A stretch of 27,521 bases of DNA. Origin: DATJXG01 sp035500455 (GTDB lineage: Bacteria > Acidobacteriota > Terriglobia > Terriglobales > Acidobacteriaceae). A program made the position numbers and the translations under genes. The stretch is taken from assembly GCA_035500455.1 (NCBI GenBank), contig DATJXG010000092.1, positions 1-27,521 on the forward strand, read 5' to 3'. A model generated the notes under the pieces. The model was not told where the DNA came from. It made no database searches and was given only the letters and a program-made list of their open reading frames with translations. This document shows positions 1 through 6,695 of the stretch, in pieces; the first letter of the stretch is position 1; each line of letters opens with the position of its first letter.

Positions 1-911
1 GCGCGTTCGTAAAACATCTGGGCGGTTTCCGGATCCCCCTGCATTTCGGCGAGGTATCCCAGATTATTGAGGGCGAAAGCATTCCAGGGGTCGATTTTGT
101 AGGCTTGGAGGAAATCGTCTCCCGCCTGCTTCCAGTCATTCCGGTTCACCGCTTCCACTCCTCCAAAGTTCAGCAGATCGACCTTGCTCTCCTGCGGATT
201 TTCCCCGCGCAGCCGTTTCCGCAGCCTTTCCAGGTTGGCCGTCGCGACCTCGCTGACCGGCCTTCCCCGGTCGTGGCCGTCCAACGTAACGATCACCGGC
301 TCTTTGGAGCGCGACATGGCCGCGGAATAGTAGTAGCGCTGCGCGCTGTCAAAGTCGCCTTCCGCTTCTTTGGTCACGCCCATATTGTTCAGGGTGAACG
401 GATTCTTCGGATTCAGCTTCAGAGTTTTCTGCAGCAGCGCATCCGCCTCCGCCGCCCGCTTATCTGCCAGCAGTTTGATTGCCTCGAAGTTTTCCCGATT
501 CTCCTCCATGGCTGCATTGCGCCGGACGCCGATTGCCTTTCGGAACGATTCGCCTTCCACCAGCGGAGAGCTGGCGCGAGCCACGGAGGCGTCGGTCACG
601 TTTTCCGCGGCCAAAGCATAGAAACGCTGCGCGCGATCGGCCTGCCCATCCATCTCGGCGATAAATCCAATGTTGTTGAGCGTAAAGGGATCGTCGGGAT
701 CAAGAAGGTAGGCTCGGTAAAAGAGGGTTCTGGCCTTTTCGTAGTCGTGCTTCTGGACCGCCTCGACGCCCTCCTGATTCAGCCGCTGGACCGGGGTGGA
801 CTCGCTCCGCCGGGGAATGGTGATGCGTATGTCTCCGGCTCGAGCCAGCGGATCAGTCACGCCTGCTAAGACTCCCGCCAAGGCCAATACAATGAAGCAC
901 TTATATGCCAT
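1..911 (-). CDS. TPR-repeat exported protein, 3' end cut by window edge
   Basis: The minus strand is open from an ATG at 911 to the left edge, so the C-terminus is missing. The N-terminus (MAYKCFIVLALAGVLAGV) looks like a signal peptide. The rest is tetratricopeptide-like: units such as YEKARTLFYRAYLLDPDDPF followed by TLNNIGFIAEMDGQ recur about three times (near residues 50-95, 150-195 and 265-303), each with the pattern L-N-N-x-G. A basic, Glu-rich stretch separates the second and third units. TPR arrays are protein-binding scaffolds, so a periplasmic or envelope role is inferred; no catalytic motif is visible. It is divergent from the exported gene at 1094, with about 180 bases between them that hold no promoter I would defend. 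Confidence is high that it is coding and moderate for function. Confidence 0.85.
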   Translation of the reverse strand, partial: MAYKCFIVLALAGVLAGVTDPLARAGDIRITIPRRSESTPVQRLNQEGVEAVQKHDYEKARTLFYRAYLLDPDDPFTLNNIGFIAEMDGQADRAQRFYALAAENVTDASVARASSPLVEGESFRKAIGVRRNAAMEENRENFEAIKLLADKRAAEADALLQKTLKLNPKNPFTLNNMGVTKEAEGDFDSAQRYYYSAAMSRSKEPVIVTLDGHDRGRPVSEVATANLERLRKRLRGENPQESKVDLLNFGGVEAVNRNDWKQAGDDFLQAYKIDPWNAFALNNLGYLAEMQGDPETAQMFYER

Positions 912-1093
912 TCGGGCCCTCTGCGTCCGGCTTGTTTACCTTGTACAGCACGGCGTAGTTTGGATGTTCCCGACCCCGAGTCGTTGCCTCGCTGCCGGGC
1001 AATTTTCAGCCATCCTGGGCGGCATCGCCGGCTTACGCCCGGACTTCCTCCGGCATCAAAGAAGAGCGCCCGAAAACCCTGGCGGGGACGGCA

Positions 1094-2020
1094 ATGAACT
1101 TTTCGCTGACAGATCGTTTAGCAACGGATCGTCTACTAACGGTGCTCATCTGGTTTCTTCTGGCGGGATTCGCCTGGAGCCAGGAGCCCGCGCCGCCACC
1201 GGTTCTGGCTGCAACCGCAGGATCGGCGGCGATCGAGCCAGGAGAGAGGGCCGGGGGTTGGACCAGCCCGGCGATCCCGAATCTACCTGCTCCACCCCGC
1301 GGGAAAGCTTCGTTGATGGGCGGCACCATTCGCCACGTCGACCAGCTGCGCGACGAGATCACTCTCCAGTTTTTCGGCGGAGGATCGGCCAAAGTTCTCT
1401 TTGACGGGCGCACCCGTGTGGAACACGAGGGTGGCGGCTTTGCGCTGCGCGACCTCAAAGATGGCCAGCGGGTTTACCTGGAGACCGTTCTCGACGGGAA
1501 AGATGTCTTTGCCCGCAGCATTCGCGTGGTTACCGACAGCGGGCCCGGCCAGACCACCGGCCAGATCATCAGCTATCGGTCCGACACCGGCGAACTCACG
1601 CTCAACGATGCCCTATCCCCCCGGCCGCTGAAACTGCGGCTCACCGCCGAATCCAAAGTTTTATGGGAGGGCCACACACTGCCGCCGACCCAACTCCAGC
1701 CAGGAAGCCTGATAGAGGCGGATTTCATGCCATCCGCCGGTTCGCTGCCGGTCGCCGGGCGTATCTCGATTCTGGCCGAACCGGGCCATGAGTTTGTCTT
1801 CTCCGGGCGCGTGGTTCATCTCGACCTGCGCACCGGACTGCTGGTTCTCCTCAATTCTCAGGATGGCAAAAACTATCAGGTCTTTCTGAATCCGGATGGA
1901 ACCCTGAACCGCGACAAACTCCGCGAAGGAGCGGATGTAACGGTGAACACCAAATTTGACGGAAACAAATACGCGGTCAACTCCATCACTTTCAATCCCG
2001 GGCCCGCGCCAAGCAACTAA
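1094..2020 (+). CDS. Exported beta-rich protein with three DUF5666-like repeats
   Basis: This 308-aa protein has a hydrophobic N-terminal segment ending near ...FLLAGFAWSQ, consistent with a Sec signal peptide, then a Pro/Ala-rich linker. Three similar units of about 70 residues follow (starting near residues 77, 153 and 235). Each opens with G-x-[IV]-x-x-x-[DS]-x-x-[TD] and a strand such as GELTLNDAL or GLLVLLNSQDGK, the pattern of DUF5666/OB-like small beta domains. A GGGGA stretch lies just upstream of the ATG. The gene is divergent from the TPR gene and upstream, on the same strand, of the Ig-like secreted protein, from which it is separated by 413 bases. Function is unknown; a cell-surface or periplasmic binding role is inference. 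The DUF5666 comparison is from memory of the repeat pattern. Confidence 0.82.
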   Translation: MNFSLTDRLATDRLLTVLIWFLLAGFAWSQEPAPPPVLAATAGSAAIEPGERAGGWTSPAIPNLPAPPRGKASLMGGTIRHVDQLRDEITLQFFGGGSAKVLFDGRTRVEHEGGGFALRDLKDGQRVYLETVLDGKDVFARSIRVVTDSGPGQTTGQIISYRSDTGELTLNDALSPRPLKLRLTAESKVLWEGHTLPPTQLQPGSLIEADFMPSAGSLPVAGRISILAEPGHEFVFSGRVVHLDLRTGLLVLLNSQDGKNYQVFLNPDGTLNRDKLREGADVTVNTKFDGNKYAVNSITFNPGPAPSN

Positions 2021-2107
2021 GCAATCGCCGCCGCGAATACTTCACTTTCTCTCTTGTTAGCCCTTGCATTTCCCGCCGGTATGAATTGAACTGCGCGCGC
2101 CCATTGT

Positions 2108-2117
2108 AATAAGTACT
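2108..2117. promoter_or_regulatory. AATAAGTACT box upstream of promoter
   Basis: AATAAGTACT, containing the palindrome AGTACT, ends 10 bases before the -35 hexamer at 2128. An identical 10-mer lies 90 bases downstream at 2198-2207, inside the leader. A pair of AGTACT sites also precedes the small gene at 14295-14459. The position fits an operator, but no regulator can be named. Confidence 0.3.
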
Positions 2118-2127
2118 AATTACCCTA

Positions 2128-2155
2128 TTGACACTCCCGGCGTGGCTCGTGTAAT
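2128..2155 (+). promoter_or_regulatory. Sigma-70-like promoter for the Ig-like secreted protein
   Basis: A perfect -35 hexamer TTGACA (2128-2133) is followed after 16 bases by TGTAAT (2150-2155), a five-of-six match to TATAAT. Transcription would start near 2162 and give a 5' leader of about 270 nt before the ATG at 2434. No other start of comparable quality is visible in this gap. Confidence 0.6.
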
Positions 2156-2197
2156 CCTTCCCAACAAGTTTTTCAGCCACTTCTGCGCATTCGTCCG

Positions 2198-2369
2198 AAT
2201 AAGTACTCGAAAACTTAAGGGCTTGAACCTTTCGGTTTTGACCTGCGGGGACAAGCCGTATTACTTTCTCGGCACTAGCCCTTTATTCGCGGGCGATTTA
2301 GACCTGCGAATCGCTGGTCTTCGCGTTGAAGTGGGGGTTCGCTCGGCTGTGCTCCCTTCTTGTTAACCC
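2198..2369 (+). promoter_or_regulatory. Possible structured 5' leader RNA, unassigned
   Basis: Several complementary segments lie in order. GGCTTG 2220-2225 pairs with CAAGCC 2252-2257 and encloses the hairpin AACC-TTTC-GGTT (2226-2237). GCCC 2278-2281 pairs with GGGC 2291-2294. GGGTT 2335-2339 pairs with AACCC 2365-2369. The octamer GACCTGCG occurs at 2240 and again at 2301. The segment lies wholly inside the predicted leader. I compared it by eye with the cyclic-di-GMP-I riboswitch core and it does not match. Short helices like these can arise by chance, so the call is tentative. Confidence 0.35.
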
Positions 2370-2433
2370 GCATTGCTCAAACCGCGAAATTGCGTTCAGC
2401 GCGTTTCGTAAAATTTCGGGAGAACCTGTTTTG

Positions 2434-3732
2434 ATGAGGAGATATCTCTCTCTTCTTTTTTGTCCGGGCATTGTTGCGCTCTTAGCGGCCTCCGCGTTCG
2501 GCACAGTAGCTGTCACCAGTCCACTCGCCGGTTCAACCGTCGGATCACCTGTAACCTTCGCTGGAACCGCAACCACCACAACTTGTGCCGCGGGCGTGGC
2601 CTCCATGGGCGTTTACATTGACAACGTTCTTACCTACGTGGTTAGCGGGACCAAGCTGAACACCAGCCTGCCCGTCAACTCAGGCGCCCACAAAACCACG
2701 ATTGAGGAATGGGACCATTGCGGCGGAGCGACCTACGCCATAATGCCGATCAACGTGACCAGCCAGACCGGCGTCTGGGTCACCTCTCCGGCCAACAACA
2801 GCACGGTGCCCTCCCCGGTGCAGTACACCGCCTCCGCCAGCACTTCGACCTGCGCCAAGGGCGTGGCTTCGATGGGCGTATACGTGAACAACCAACTGGT
2901 CAAGGTTTCCAGCGGACATACTCTCAACGCCCAGATTTTCTTAACCCCCGGCACTTTCAATACAGTCGTGGAAGAGTGGGATTACTGCGGCGGCGCTCAC
3001 TTCACCCCGGTGAAGATCAACGTCGCCGGAAAACTGCTCTCCAATATTCAGGCCAGCCATGGATGGGTCGGGTACGGCGAATTTCCTCCCCTCTACGACA
3101 TCTGCACTTCCTGCGGCTCGGGAATTCTGTACTCCATGAGCCAGGGGATCGCCTCGCCTTCCATGAGCGGCAAAGCCGCGAAATTCAACATACTCAGCGG
3201 AACCACGCCGTTTGCAGACGTGCTCTGGACCAATCCATTGATCGGCGATTTTTCCACCCAGGGATTGCCCGATCCCAATCACACTTTGGTCAAGAGCCTC
3301 CACCATTTCACCTACGACGCCTATTTCTACGGCGCCAACCTCGAGATCTCGCAGGTCCTGGAATTCGATGTGAGCCAGTATTTCGGCGGTCTGAGCTTTA
3401 TCTGGGGCCAACAGTGCCGGATTCAGGGTGGGCACGAGTGGGACATCTGGGATAACGTCAAAGCCAAGTGGGTTCCCACCGGAATTGCATGCCATCCCGT
3501 GAGCAAAGCCTGGAACCACCTGACGATTGTCGGGCAACGTACCCCGGACAATCAGTTGCTCTTCGAATCCATCTCACTCAACGGCGTTACCGCTCAACTC
3601 AACAAGTACTATCCGCCCAGCACCGTTCCTGCGGGATGGAACGGCATCACCGTCAACTTTCAGCAGGATGGCAACTCCATCATGACGCCGTACACGACTT
3701 ACCTGGATAACTTTAAATTCATTTATTGGTGA
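2434..3732 (+). CDS. Secreted protein with two bacterial Ig-like domains and a C-terminal jelly-roll-like domain
   Basis: The ATG at 2434 is chosen because GGGAGA lies 10 bases upstream and it opens a clean signal peptide (MRRYLSLLFCPGIVALLAAS). The mature protein has two homologous domains of about 85 residues, near residues 27-110 and 112-200. Both run from V-T-S-P-x-x-x-S-T-V-x-S-P-V through TC-x-x-GVASMGVY to EEWD-x-CGGA, each with one internal cysteine pair. The remaining ~230 residues are rich in aromatic and Cys residues (CTSCGSG, WGQQCRIQGGHEWDIWD) and resemble a concanavalin-type beta sandwich. Ig-like tandems of this kind are frequent in exported acidobacterial proteins and suggest surface display or polymer binding; the ligand is unknown. 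An in-frame extension back to 2326 is open but has no ribosome site. Confidence 0.88.
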   Translation: MRRYLSLLFCPGIVALLAASAFGTVAVTSPLAGSTVGSPVTFAGTATTTTCAAGVASMGVYIDNVLTYVVSGTKLNTSLPVNSGAHKTTIEEWDHCGGATYAIMPINVTSQTGVWVTSPANNSTVPSPVQYTASASTSTCAKGVASMGVYVNNQLVKVSSGHTLNAQIFLTPGTFNTVVEEWDYCGGAHFTPVKINVAGKLLSNIQASHGWVGYGEFPPLYDICTSCGSGILYSMSQGIASPSMSGKAAKFNILSGTTPFADVLWTNPLIGDFSTQGLPDPNHTLVKSLHHFTYDAYFYGANLEISQVLEFDVSQYFGGLSFIWGQQCRIQGGHEWDIWDNVKAKWVPTGIACHPVSKAWNHLTIVGQRTPDNQLLFESISLNGVTAQLNKYYPPSTVPAGWNGITVNFQQDGNSIMTPYTTYLDNFKFIYW

Positions 3733-3743
3733 CCAGGCCTGTA

Positions 3744-3773
3744 GAGGGAGCGAGTGCATCCGCGCGCTCCCTC
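3744..3773. terminator. Hairpin between convergent genes, possible bidirectional terminator
   Basis: GAGGGAGCG (3744-3752) and CGCTCCCTC (3765-3773) form a perfect 9-bp stem with a 12-nt loop. It lies 12 bases after the stop of the Ig-like gene, in the 100-base convergent gap before the P-loop kinase gene. No T-tract follows on either strand, so a classical intrinsic terminator is not proven. Confidence 0.45.
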
Positions 3774-3833
3774 GCCTTCATATCCAGATTCAGAGTGAGA
3801 CTCGACCATTTCCCCAGTGGGCGGGCAAAGCTC

Positions 3834-4538
3834 TCAAGCAGCATTGCCTGCGACGACGATGCTCCCCGCATCTTCGCGATGCAACCTCTCGAAGGTGAGC
3901 GCTGCCACCGTATCGGCAACCTCCTGCGCTGGCAGCGCGCCGATTACTGTCATCCCCGCGATGCGGCTGATCGCCAGGTACGCCGCTCGGTTCTGGTGAA
4001 GGAACTCGAGCGGGTACTCCGGCTTTCTCTCGCGTGCCTGTACCGGGTCAGCGTCCAGCAGGAAGGCCAGATCGGGGGCGGGAACGCACTTCACCAGCAA
4101 CCGGGCATAAAAGCGGGAGAGCGCGTGGTTCAGCGAAAGGTTTGCCAGCTCGTCGTAGATGTAGCGGTCACAAATGACAACATCCGCTTTCGCTTTCGAA
4201 ATTGCCGCGACGCGCAGCGTAAGCGAAATGGCGTCAAGAAAATAAACCCCTGCCCGGGCGACGCTCAGATACCATGCCCTTACATTTTTGTCCCGGCGGT
4301 TCACCGGCTTGTCGGGAGAGCCCACGCCGCGCTCGCCCTTGAACGCCGCATAAGCGGCGAATTCGCGGCTGCGCCTCAACATGGCGATGTCATCCCAGAA
4401 AGCGAGCTGGCGGACGCGAAGCCCGCTTTCCCGCAGCAGCCTGCAGAGATGGTTGATCTGGGTGCTTTTGCCCGCGCCATCAATTCCAGAGAAGCTTATG
4501 AGCCTGGGGCGCCGCGCATTCGGAGTGAAGTTGCGCAT
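3834..4538 (-). CDS. Thymidylate-kinase-like P-loop nucleotide kinase
   Basis: This 234-aa protein has a Walker A loop GIDGAGKST (residues 18-26), the (D)RY motif at 124-126 within VICDRYIYDELAN, and a basic lid-like segment (RERKPEYP, about 169-176) before a helix containing Y-L. These are features of the dTMP kinase fold. It differs from ordinary Tmk: there is an insert around residues 60-95, and the usual thymidine-contact region is not obvious, so the substrate may be another nucleotide or sugar. It is the last gene of an apparent operon with the small membrane protein 24 bases upstream, the STAS protein and the pyrophosphorylase-like protein. That context argues for a pathway-specific kinase rather than the housekeeping enzyme. 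Confidence 0.85.
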   Translation of the reverse strand: MRNFTPNARRPRLISFSGIDGAGKSTQINHLCRLLRESGLRVRQLAFWDDIAMLRRSREFAAYAAFKGERGVGSPDKPVNRRDKNVRAWYLSVARAGVYFLDAISLTLRVAAISKAKADVVICDRYIYDELANLSLNHALSRFYARLLVKCVPAPDLAFLLDADPVQARERKPEYPLEFLHQNRAAYLAISRIAGMTVIGALPAQEVADTVAALTFERLHREDAGSIVVAGNAA

Positions 4539-4562
4539 AGTCGAGGAGTCGGGGTCGCGATC

Positions 4563-4904
4563 CTAACTGCCCGGAGGCCTGCCCGGGCTGGCCTTGGTAA
4601 GCGCAATCACGGTTCCTACCGCAGCTCCCGCTCCCACGATCACACCCACCTTGATAAGAATCGACCGGACGCGGTGCTGCTTGCGTGGGGCCAGGGCGAA
4701 CCCCGCCGGTTTGGAAGCCGCAACTCCGGTCACAACCAGCGGTTCGGCCGCGGCCGTTCCCACAGGTTTCTGGGCCTCCTGCTTTTGAGATTGCGGTTGT
4801 GGGGCGTCAGGCAATTGAGCCGCGGTCTGCGCATAAACCTGAGATGCCATGCCAAAGCTCAATACCACGGAGCACAAAAAAGTCAGCCGGCAATTCGATC
4901 TCAT
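4563..4904 (-). CDS. Small exported protein with C-terminal membrane segment
   Basis: The start at 4904 is chosen because GAGGA lies 8 bases upstream. It gives 113 aa beginning with a signal peptide (MRSNCRLTFLCSVVLSFG, then ASQVYAQ). The mature N-terminus has QLPDAP followed by a Gln/Ala/Pro-rich spacer. Near the end, after a basic patch (RKQHRVRS), a glycine-rich hydrophobic helix (ILIKVGVIVGAGAAVGTVIAL) could span the membrane. A QLPDAP-type motif just after the signal peptide is, to my recollection, recurrent in acidobacterial exported proteins, but its role is unknown. It lies 99 bases downstream of the STAS gene and 24 bases upstream of the P-loop kinase, probably in one transcript. No enzyme motif is visible; it could be an anchor or assembly factor. 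Confidence 0.8.
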   Translation of the reverse strand: MRSNCRLTFLCSVVLSFGMASQVYAQTAAQLPDAPQPQSQKQEAQKPVGTAAAEPLVVTGVAASKPAGFALAPRKQHRVRSILIKVGVIVGAGAAVGTVIALTKASPGRPPGS

Positions 4905-5003
4905 AGGATTTTCCTCCGCAGGCTCGGTAACGCCCGCGCAGCCTGACTGGACTTGCCTCTGACCGGCCCGCTGCAACTGCACGGGGCCGCCCTGCATGGG
5001 CAA

Positions 5004-5369
5004 TTACCAGGACATCCCGGTCTGCTGAAATGCCTGCGCGGGAAATTGCGTGAAGCTTTGCACCGCGTCGGCGGTATTTTCGAAGATCTCGAACAGGCAG
5101 TCCACTCCGGTGAGTTCCAGAATGATGGTGCTGACGGGCGGAATAGCCGACAGCTTGAGGTCGCCATTTCCTTTCATCACTTCGGCCATGCAGCGCAGCA
5201 GCATTTCGACGCCGGCTCCATCCAGCTGCCTGACCTCGGAAAAGTCGAAGACCACTTCCGCCCGCTCCGATCTCAGAATGGGAGCTACTTCGTGGAAGAA
5301 CGCTTCCGCCTGCGCCCGGTTCAGCGTGGCCGGGAGCAGTTTGACTACCGGTGAAGTGCCGCTTCTCAT
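5004..5369 (-). CDS. STAS-domain protein
   Basis: This 121-aa single-domain protein has the STAS pattern of alternating strands and helices: VVKLLPATLNRAQAEAFF, then VVFDFSEVRQLDGAGVEMLLRCMAEV (residues 39-64). In anti-anti-sigma factors the loop is D-S-S-G with a phosphorylated Ser; here it is D50-G51-A52-G53, so the phospho-acceptor is absent and switching by a Ser kinase is unlikely. The start codon overlaps the upstream pyrophosphorylase-like stop codon (ATGA at 5366-5369), which indicates translational coupling. No anti-sigma kinase or sigma factor is nearby. Family knowledge therefore favours a structural or scaffold role, for example MlaB-like, over a sigma-factor cascade; this is inference. 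Confidence 0.85.
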   Translation of the reverse strand: MRSGTSPVVKLLPATLNRAQAEAFFHEVAPILRSERAEVVFDFSEVRQLDGAGVEMLLRCMAEVMKGNGDLKLSAIPPVSTIILELTGVDCLFEIFENTADAVQSFTQFPAQAFQQTGMSW

Positions 5370-6430
5370 AGCTCACCTTCAGAGAAATTCAAGGAGCCGC
5401 TAATGGCTTCCGAGGCGCGCATCCGCCATGCGGCGAACAGCGGCACCTTCGTCTGTGCCGGCTCGGCTGGAGCCGTTCTGCGCAGAAGATTCGGGTCTGC
5501 GACTTCGACGGAGATGTTGCGCCCCAGGTGAGTCAGGCGGTTGCCGTCCACCAGCGAGCGGGCAACACACAGCGACTTCCCCAGCCTGGTGTAAGGCAGA
5601 ATCGTGGAGCCTTTCACCGCCGTGCCCGCGCCCACTTCACAATGGTGCTCTACGCTGCTGAACCTGGTGATGAGTGCCGAGGCCTGCACCTTGGTTGCGC
5701 CGCCGATGTACGCGGGAGCGACAATGCGCGCGCTGCGGTGCACGCGCGCGCTCTCCTCAATCCACACGCCCGGTTTTCGCTCGCGGCCGCCGGGCGCAAT
5801 CGCGCAGCGCCCGAGAAAAGCATCCACCACCAACCGGCGAAGATCGCGCGCATCTTTCAGCCGGTTCACATAGCCCTTGCTGAGATACGGAATTCCCGAA
5901 CCCAAATCTCCGATCGCCAGCCGGCCGAAACCAGCGCTGGAGCATGCGCTACCGACGTCAATCATCCACATGTCAAGAGGGCCTTCGTGGTCGTGCACGC
6001 GGGTTACAGGCCCTCCCGATTCGATGTGGAATTGCAGAAGATCGTCCAGATCGAATTCAACGTACGCGCCCAGCCTGATCAGGAGAAGTTTGTCGGTGCC
6101 TCCCTGGGCTTGCTGCTTCAAGGCGTCGGAGAGCACCCAGCGGCTCATGGGTTCCAGAACCAGTCTGCTCCCGCCCAGCCTGGTTATGCGACGGCGCAGG
6201 GCGGACTTGGCAGGCGCGGGAATTCCGTCCGGCGTCACCAATGAAATATTTTTCACCACTGTGGAACGCTGCAGGCGTTGGATCATGCGCTCCACCACGG
6301 GTTGGCCCAGGATCTCAGCGCATGCAAGCGGGCCTCCTGACGGGGTGGCGCCCATTACAGGGAGATGCTCTTCTCCACCTTCCACCCCGGAACTAGGCTC
6401 CGCTACTGCAACAATTGCGCTTACCAGCAC
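5366..6430 (-). CDS. NDP-sugar-pyrophosphorylase-like protein with left-handed beta-helix C-terminus
   Basis: The start is set at a GTG (6430) because AAGGAG (6438-6443) lies 7 bases upstream; the frame stays open to 6880, but that extension overlaps the divergent gene and looks non-coding. The 354-aa product has a nucleotidyltransferase-like N-terminal half (PLACAEILGQPVVERMIQRL; later VHDHEGPLDMWMIDVGS). The C-terminal half, roughly residues 220-330, has imperfect hexapeptide turns (IEESARVHRSARIVAPAYIG) of a left-handed beta helix. This is the architecture of mannose-1-phosphate guanylyltransferase and glucose-1-phosphate thymidylyltransferase relatives. The canonical GGxGTRLxPLT nucleotide loop is not recognisable, so activity is uncertain. 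It heads the operon running down to 3834. Confidence 0.82.
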   Translation of the reverse strand: MLVSAIVAVAEPSSGVEGGEEHLPVMGATPSGGPLACAEILGQPVVERMIQRLQRSTVVKNISLVTPDGIPAPAKSALRRRITRLGGSRLVLEPMSRWVLSDALKQQAQGGTDKLLLIRLGAYVEFDLDDLLQFHIESGGPVTRVHDHEGPLDMWMIDVGSACSSAGFGRLAIGDLGSGIPYLSKGYVNRLKDARDLRRLVVDAFLGRCAIAPGGRERKPGVWIEESARVHRSARIVAPAYIGGATKVQASALITRFSSVEHHCEVGAGTAVKGSTILPYTRLGKSLCVARSLVDGNRLTHLGRNISVEVADPNLLRRTAPAEPAQTKVPLFAAWRMRASEAISGSLNFSEGEL

Positions 6431-6695
6431 GGCAGGGCTCCTTAACGCACTTAGGATGTCAAACCCGGCGGAGGCGTTGGTTCCAACCGATGCGCTACGA
6501 GATGTGCCGCGAGATGCGCCACGAGCAGACACACGCTGAGGCGAAGGGGAAAATGGCAGGAGCGAGCAACATCTTGAAAGCAAAGACTCTACGGGCGGAA
6601 CCCGAGCGGCCCAAAGACCGGCAACGACCAACATGCGCGGCTGAACTCGCATCAAAGGGTTGCGTTTGCAAGCGGCGCCATCGGAGGACTGCGAA
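6431..6695. other. Divergent intergenic region
   Basis: These 265 bases separate the divergent starts at 6430 (minus) and 6696 (plus). They hold the two ribosome binding sites (AAGGAG 6438-6443 minus strand; GGAGG 6683-6687 plus strand). I see no promoter hexamers good enough to call. Confidence 0.4.

Noticed and set aside
105..869. Long plus-strand open frame opposite the TPR gene
   Set aside because: It is antisense to a convincing TPR protein, has no ribosome site and its translation resembles no family.
2211..2300. Cyclic-di-GMP-I riboswitch in the leader of the Ig-like gene
   Set aside because: The cyclic-di-GMP theme made this tempting, but the conserved core around GGGCAAACC and GGTAGGTAGC is not present.
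2142..2366. 74-codon plus-strand frame in the leader of the Ig-like gene
   Set aside because: It starts at GTG within the promoter spacer, has no ribosome site, and overlaps the segment with paired helices; no family resemblance.
3834..4538. Housekeeping tmk
   Set aside because: The fold fits, but the inserts and the operon context argue for a specialised paralogue, so no gene symbol is given.
3726..4946. 406-codon plus-strand frame
   Set aside because: It is antisense to two genes with clear P-loop kinase and signal-peptide features; its own translation is Arg/His-rich and featureless.
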